From Chara braunii (Eukaryota; Streptophyta; Charophyceae; Charales; Characeae): a DNA stretch of 35,769 bases. The notes below the pieces were generated by a model. That model was given only the letters and a program-made list of their open reading frames with translations. It was not told where the DNA came from and did no database searches. The translations under genes and the position numbers were made by a program. Each line of letters begins with the position of its first letter. Positions within the stretch are counted from its first letter, which is position 1. The stretch lies in assembly GCA_003427395.1 (NCBI GenBank), contig BFEA01000212.1, positions 1,920,837 through 1,956,605 of the forward strand. The letters run 5' to 3'. This document shows, one piece after another, positions 30,488-35,769 of the stretch.

Positions 30488-31761
30488 GAGAGAAAGAGAG
30501 AGAGAGAGAGATTGGGCGGAGGCCAGAGGTGCTTACCTGTAGCGCCATTGCTCCAGCTTCGTCTTCAAGGTACCTGCAACACGCGCCGAGATCTCAGGTT
30601 AGTACCTGGATCGAAACAGAGAGAGAGAGAGTTTTTCTTCTTCCTCTTCTAAGTCCACCATCTCTCCCTCATCTTCTCCCTATCTGACTTCTCAGTATCT
30701 GCGGACTAACGAGAGAGAAAGAGAGAGAGATGTAAGGGGAGAAAGAGAGAAGAGATGGAGAGGGAGAAAGGAGAGAGAGAGTTGTAACTCGAGACTTATC
30801 GACATTAGATCCAGACTCGACTTTTGGGACTTCAGACATGGCATCGAGGGTTATTTGGGANNGGNGANAAAGACTCGGTGCTGACGANGTTCCCATCTCT
30901 CTCCTTCCTTTCGTCTGATCCNTTCCTCTTCGTCTGTGTATGTTNGGACCTGNCGCTTTCTTCTCGTGTATAGCNNCAGGCTCCTTCACACCTGGTGATG
31001 GAAACGATGTATGTTGATCTGAGTTCAAACCTTGATTAGGCTCGCTACTGGCATTCTAGCATTCTGCTTCGCTACTCTGTACTACGAGAGTGAGGTCAGT
31101 CTCGGTCTGGTCAGTCTTTGTATCTAAGTCTTCCCAACGCTATTCAGCACCTTTATATGCGTATGAGAATGCACATTACTTGGCGAGATTCTATTCGACC
31201 GCATTGTCCATTCAGTCTTTTTCGTCACATTGCAGATCCTTGGCTATTACGTACATCACAGATCTATGCGAGTGGCTTTGTTTGGCGAGATTCTATTCGA
31301 CCGCATTGTCCATTCAGTCCTTTCGTCACATTGCAGGTCCTCGGCTATTACGTACATCACAGATCTGTGCGAGTGGCTTTGTTTGACGAGATTCTATTCG
31401 CACCGCATTATCCTGATCATCACGTTGCGGATCCTTGGTTTATATGTGCAGCGCCCCTCTGGGCGTGTAACAGAAAGACAGTGAGATAGAAAAGGAGAAG
31501 GAGAAAGTGGAGAGGAGGAGAGAGAAAGGGAGGAGAGGAGAAAGATCGGACAAAGATGGAAAGGAGAATGGAGAAGCAGAAAGGAGATGGGGAAGGAGAA
31601 AATGGAGAAAGAGGAATCGGAGAGGAAGAAAAGAGGTAGAGAGAAGGGAGAGAGAAAGAGGAAGATGACGAGGGGTGATGATAATGATGATGATATGTGG
31701 GCACATACCTTGTATTGGCGGCGATCTGCTTTTGGGCGACATCCACAAGTAGCTCGGGCTG
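29762..31761 (-). other. Chain of antisense exon-like blocks in the 3' LTR
   Basis: Blocks are E (29871-29762), C' (30098-30049), C (30323-30274), B (30573-30537) and A (31761-31709). Here A is complete at 53 nt with acceptor ATATCAGCAG and donor AAG|GTATGT. It reads QPELLVDVAQKQIAANTR, with the last codon completed by B. Versus the 5' copy, A differs at a few bases (two conservative residue changes, one silent). A further donor-like CAG|GTACGT ends a possible earlier block F at 32126. Its reading frame contains DDQRAMMSAPMPT, echoed as DDQRVKMFTPMPT at about 33510-33550, but F does not join A in phase as it stands. Confidence 0.55.
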
Positions 31762-32004
31762 CTGCTGATATCAAAGGTTGCAGTGTCTTCTGTAGTTTAT
31801 AGTAGATGTGTAGGAGTAGGCTAGGCGCCGATCGACAGGTAGGAAGGTAGGGCCTGGTTACTCATGATAGTGGTGGCGAGAGCAAGCTCTCACTAACATT
31901 GGTTTTAGAGTTACGGTCTGGTGCAATGCTACTCTCTGAACACTGTGACACTATATGGCCTTCAAGGTGATGGTGTAATCTGGGATTGTCAATCTCGTTG
32001 TTGC

Positions 32005-32049
<45 letters not shown>

Positions 32050-32730
32050 GATGCACGATAGCCTTGGGTCCACGTGGCATCAGTGAACTGGGGGATGAGG
32101 TGGTGAAAGGAAGAGAGAGACGTACCTGGTGAAGAGGAGGTCGGCATTGGTGCTGACATCATCGCTCGTTGGTCGTCAAAGTTGTCTGCTTGTTTCCATG
32201 CTGTAGTTGTAGTATTAGGCTGTAGAGTAGGTAGGGCACGGGGCACCGTTCAGGGTGGGAGCTACATTGGGTTATGACTGTTGGTGTTGCCCGATTGGGC
32301 TTGGACGTTGACTCATGATTCTACTGTATCAATCTCAAAATGGATGATTACTCGGTTCCATTGTGCTATCTGCTCTTGCCTTGACTGCTTGGACCTCAGT
32401 CTGATTTGCAATCTGAACTTCTGTATTCGTGATCTTCCATTATTATTATTATTATTATTTATTACTACAACTATTATTATTATGATTATTATCATTATTA
32501 TTGGGTAATCAGACTGGTTTTTCATCACCGCCTTTCATGCATGTGACAGCAACACAGCAAATTGGTAAACAGAGCCTACTCATAACCGAGAGAAATGGAA
32601 GTGGGTTCGTAATATGATGTCTCCATTTTGATGTATTATTGATGCAATACTGCGCTATGGACACGATGGGACTATCTGACTCCCAATGTGAAGATTAATC
32701 GGGGATTGTCATCCCGTTGTTGATTAGTTG
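31759..32730. repeat. Extra 972-bp segment present only in the 3' LTR, with an internal diverged duplicate
   Basis: The 5' LTR passes directly from CTCGGG (ending 9610) to TTGCATGAGCCCT (9611), while the 3' LTR has this segment between the same two sequences. Within it, about 32090-32550 is a diverged copy of about 33470-33930, sharing the TGGTCGTCAA, GTTGTCTG, TTTCCATG, GAGCTACATTGGGTTATG and TGTTGGTGTTG stretches. It also holds an ATT microsatellite (about 32005-32049) and the acceptor of antisense block A. Confidence 0.8.
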
Positions 32731-34812
32731 TTGCATGAGCCCTCAGACGGGGGCCTTGCCAACATGCATATGTTCTGGGCTAAGGACCCAACAAGCCTCG
32801 TGCCCGCCCTAAGTGAAGGCGGGCCGGACCTGTGACCGCCCTAAGTAAAGGCTGGTCAGGATATCGGCAAACAGGTTTTTCTTTCAGCATTTTGTAAAGC
32901 AGGAATTCGGCAGTTGCAGCACGCCGGTCGGTTGGGATGCGGTGTGGGCCCAGACTCCTGTGTGAAGCAATTGAGCCCAAGGCCTCAGTTGATTAAGCCC
33001 TGGGCATAGGCCAGACACACATCGGACGATGGCCAATCAGAAAGCAGCGTTGACGTAGTAAAGGCCGGACATACCAATGGGATATCGGGAAGGATCTGCA
33101 TCTGGACGGTAGCTTGGGCATGAGGGCCACTTCCTGGGCCACGCTGGGGTGGGTCTAGGCGGAGCTACCGGGACACTGGCACAGGCTCGATACAGGCCAC
33201 CCACACGCAAACACTGGCATAAAGGCAGAAGTGGCGAGTAGGCAGGGATCTTTGGCCAATGAAGGCATTGCCGGGAAGCTGCGTTAATGAGAAGTGTTGC
33301 GCTGTGTGAAGCTGCGCTGGGCAAGGGAAGCAAGCTAACATTACTGCTGTAGGTCGCTGCCTGGCACAGGACGCTGGCAGCCATAGCCAGGCTGACCAAG
33401 GGCGCAGAGAAGGTGGTTCTTGAGAGGTGAAGGGCGTCGTGTGGGTTATCAAGGGAGAGTGTGGGTAAAGAGGCGAGACGTGCCTGGATGGAGAGGGGGT
33501 TGGCATTGGTGTGAACATCTTCACTCGCTGGTCGTCAAGTTGTCTGATTGCTTCCATGTTGTAGTGTAGGATTAGGCTAGAGAGCAGAATAGGGCGCGAG
33601 GCGCCATTCAAGAGTGAGAGCTGCATTCGGTTATGTTGTTGGTGTTGCCCGATTGGGCTTGGGCGTTGACTCACGATTCCGCTGTGTCACTCTCAAAAGG
33701 ATGGTTGCTCGGTTCCATTGTGACAACTGCTCTGGCTTTGATTATTTGGACTTCAATGTGATTTGCAATTTGGACTTCCATGTTTCGCCCAGTTTCATGT
33801 TTTTGCATTTTACTATCATTATTTTTATTATTGTCATTATTATTATTATTAGTAGTAGTAGTAGTAGTAGTAGTAGTACTATTGTGTAATCAGACTCTTC
33901 TCAGTCACACTTTCATGCATGTAAACAGCGGCATGAGAAACTGGGGACACTGAGCCCGCACCACTCTCTGTTCGCATACACAGGCTCGCCCTGGGTACAA
34001 CACGCACACAACACTCTGCATACTTGTACAGACACACTACGTCTACACGGAGTCAAGGCCAACAGGCGGACAGACCAACAACCAGCGAAGGAACAGACTA
34101 GACGGACAGACAGGACAGACAGGCGGTTTTGGACAACAAACTGACAAACAGACAGAATACACAGGCAAGGCGCACGGATTGAACGAACACTGATGCATTG
34201 ACTCAACGAAGAGAGATACTGAAGGGAAGAAAAGGAAAGAAGGGAAAATAAAGGAGGGAGAGTGGGGATGAAGCGAGGGAGGCGGGAAGCGCAACCGGAG
34301 GAGGATCTAATAATAGGCACCTCTGCCTTCCCGTTCATCCGATGGTTTTCTTTCAAAGTCGTTCAGAAAACGTTGATAGAATATCGCCACTATTATTATT
34401 ATTGTTATAATTATTTTTATTTTGATATGTTCTTTGTTGTTATTGTTTGCTTACCGTCCTTGTTATTTTGTACTGCTATTATTAGAACATTGTGGGGACG
34501 GGGAGAGTCAGACATGAAAGAATGCGAGACATTGGAGAGGGGGTAGACAATCTCACGTATGATGGTGCCTACCTTCTCTGTCCTCGTCCGTCCTTATCTC
34601 TGTTCGATCTTCTCAGGCATCTGCCTTTCAATTATGAGTGTCTAATGGTGTATTTTCATTGATAATGATCCCGGTTTTGCTAACTTTAAAGGTCAGACAA
34701 TCAGTTGTGTAAATTGGACATGATCAATAGAACAGGGCAATTGCGAGAGCTCTGCCAGAGTTCAGGCGGAACTCTGGAGGCAGGGAACAATGAGGTACGT
34801 ACGCTTTGACGT

Positions 34813-34839
34813 AAAACCCTAAAACCCTAAACCCTAAAT
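34813..34839. promoter_or_regulatory. Plant-type telomere repeats / telo-box (3' LTR copy)
   Basis: Identical to the motif at 11733-11759, at the corresponding place in the 3' LTR. Confidence 0.6.
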
Positions 34840-35359
34840 CTGTAACTCTTAGGCAAATACCTATGATTACGTTAGCAAGAAAGAGTACGTTAAGTCGGGG
34901 GTCCTTCGGGCTAAGACCTGAGGGCAGGAAGACAATTAGTAATGCTTGGATAAAGGGGAAGAAGCATGATCTGTCAAGGGGATGTCTACATGACATTGGC
35001 AAAGACAAGAAATGACCGGGTCGCTGTCTCACTATGTGAATGTTTATGATGGGCGGAAGAGGGATGTACATCCAACAATACTCCTCGCTTAAAAGGTCAT
35101 CTGACCAGGAGAGTAAAGAGTTGGGGGATCATGAGAATGTGGTCGAGCTGTGAGTGACAAAACCTTGTGGTATGATGGATTGCCTCAACTAATCTTAACC
35201 AATAACTAACCCCGACCTATGCGCAAGAGGGATTAAGACTAACTCAGCTTTGAATCAACCAGATGGATTTAGGACATGAGGTACAAGTCCCGTGCGACCC
35301 TCCTACGTGATCGTAAAGGCTTTCCGGATGGTTCAAGTGCTGGGGCAGGCGTCAATCTA

Positions 35360-35769
35360 CATCTATCTCTATATATGTATACTAGGCAATCGAGAGGAGC
35401 GAGGATCTATGAAGCCTGCGTCATCGCCATATCTATATATGTATACTAGGCGATCGAGAGGAGCGAGGCTCTATAAAGTCTGCCTCATCGATGTATATCT
35501 GTCTATATATACATATACTAGGCGATCGAGAGGAGCGAGGCTCTATGAAGTCTGCCTCATTGCCGTATATCTATCTATATATACATATATTAGGCGATCA
35601 AGAGGAGTGAGGCTCTATGAAGCCTGTCTCATCGCCATATCTATATACATATATTAGGCGATCGAGAGGAGTGAGGCTCTATGAAGCCTGCCGCATCGCC
35701 ATATATCAATATTTATATATGTATACTAGGCGATCGAGAGGAGCGAGGCTCTATGAAGCCTGCCTCATC
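35360..35769. repeat. Tandem hairpin array, 3' LTR copy (continues past window)
   Basis: Six cores starting at about 35383, 35447, 35519, 35591, 35656 and 35727, spaced 64-72 bp apart. They have the same hairpin core and AT-rich spacer as the 5' array. The ORF over this region only translates the repeat. Confidence 0.9.

Larger units (their letters stand above)
5912..35769 (+). mobile_element. Giant Ty3/gypsy LTR retrotransposon (3' end outside window)
   Basis: Two near-identical direct repeats beginning at 5912 (TGTCGG) and 28075 (TGTTGG) flank an internal region with primer-binding site, gag, aspartic protease, RT, RNase H and integrase. The order protease-RT-RNase H-integrase defines Ty3/gypsy. 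The integrase ends in a GPY/F-type module (WFGPF) and I see no chromodomain. Unusual parts are the very long LTRs (at least 7.7 kb visible, about 8.7 kb inferred), two related extra ORFs before gag, and an intact second gag-like ORF after pol. Extra ORFs before gag and multi-kilobase LTRs are known from the plant Tat/Ogre lineage. However, the RT wording (YIDDFAVKGP) reminds me, from memory, of elements found in fungi and algae, so I do not assign a lineage. Confidence 0.9.
28075..35769 (+). repeat. 3' LTR (truncated by the window end)
   Basis: Begins TGTTGG and is collinear with the 5' LTR from its first base to the terminal hairpin array. Identity is a few percent below 100 at both ends and essentially complete from about 29193 to 31085. 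It carries 972 extra bases (31759-32730) absent from the 5' copy. The end, the remaining tail and the right-hand target duplication are outside the window. Confidence 0.9.

Overview
The window reads as repeat-dominated, gene-poor nuclear DNA of a eukaryote. Plant-type telomere motifs (CCCTAAA units), a plant-style Ty3/gypsy primer-binding site and abundant AT, TG and GA microsatellites suggest a green plant or streptophyte alga with a large genome. A charophyte is my best guess, but this is an inference. I see no ordinary host gene.

Layout: (1) 1-5911 is old repeat sequence. It holds a decayed minus-strand reverse transcriptase (RT) element (about 1541-5911), a diverged copy of that element's tail (190-440), and a short non-autonomous hAT-like transposon (658-1409) with an exact 8-bp target duplication. 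(2) From 5912 past the window end lies one very large Ty3/gypsy LTR retrotransposon inserted into the RT element. Its 5' LTR is inferred to span 5912-14567 (about 8.7 kb, including a 335-base gap of N). The 3' LTR starts at 28075 and is still running at 35769, so at least 7.7 kb of repeat is directly visible. The whole element should exceed 30 kb.

Internal region, in order: primer-binding site (14570); a basic RG-rich ORF (14808); two tandem, mutually related ORFs of unknown function (15485 and 16264); gag with a CCHC knuckle (17204-18841); a spacer plus aspartic protease (18787-20397); RT and RNase H (20361-22322); integrase with an intact DDE triad (22426-23774); a microsatellite block; then an intact second gag-like ORF (24186-26093) followed by a zinc-knuckle ORF (26152-26589). 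Gag, protease and pol lie in successive -1 frames and carry many stops, several at conserved tryptophans. The downstream gag-like ORF is uninterrupted.

The LTRs are themselves complex. Each contains tRNA-like pieces, purine-rich tracts, telomere-like motifs, tandem repeats and a terminal array of hairpin-forming units. Each also carries, on the minus strand, a chain of short exon-like blocks with consensus splice sites whose reading phases fit together. Two of these blocks are duplicates differing only at synonymous positions. This antisense, apparently spliced gene inside a giant LTR, together with the duplicated upstream ORFs and the second gag-like module, is the most unusual content of the window.
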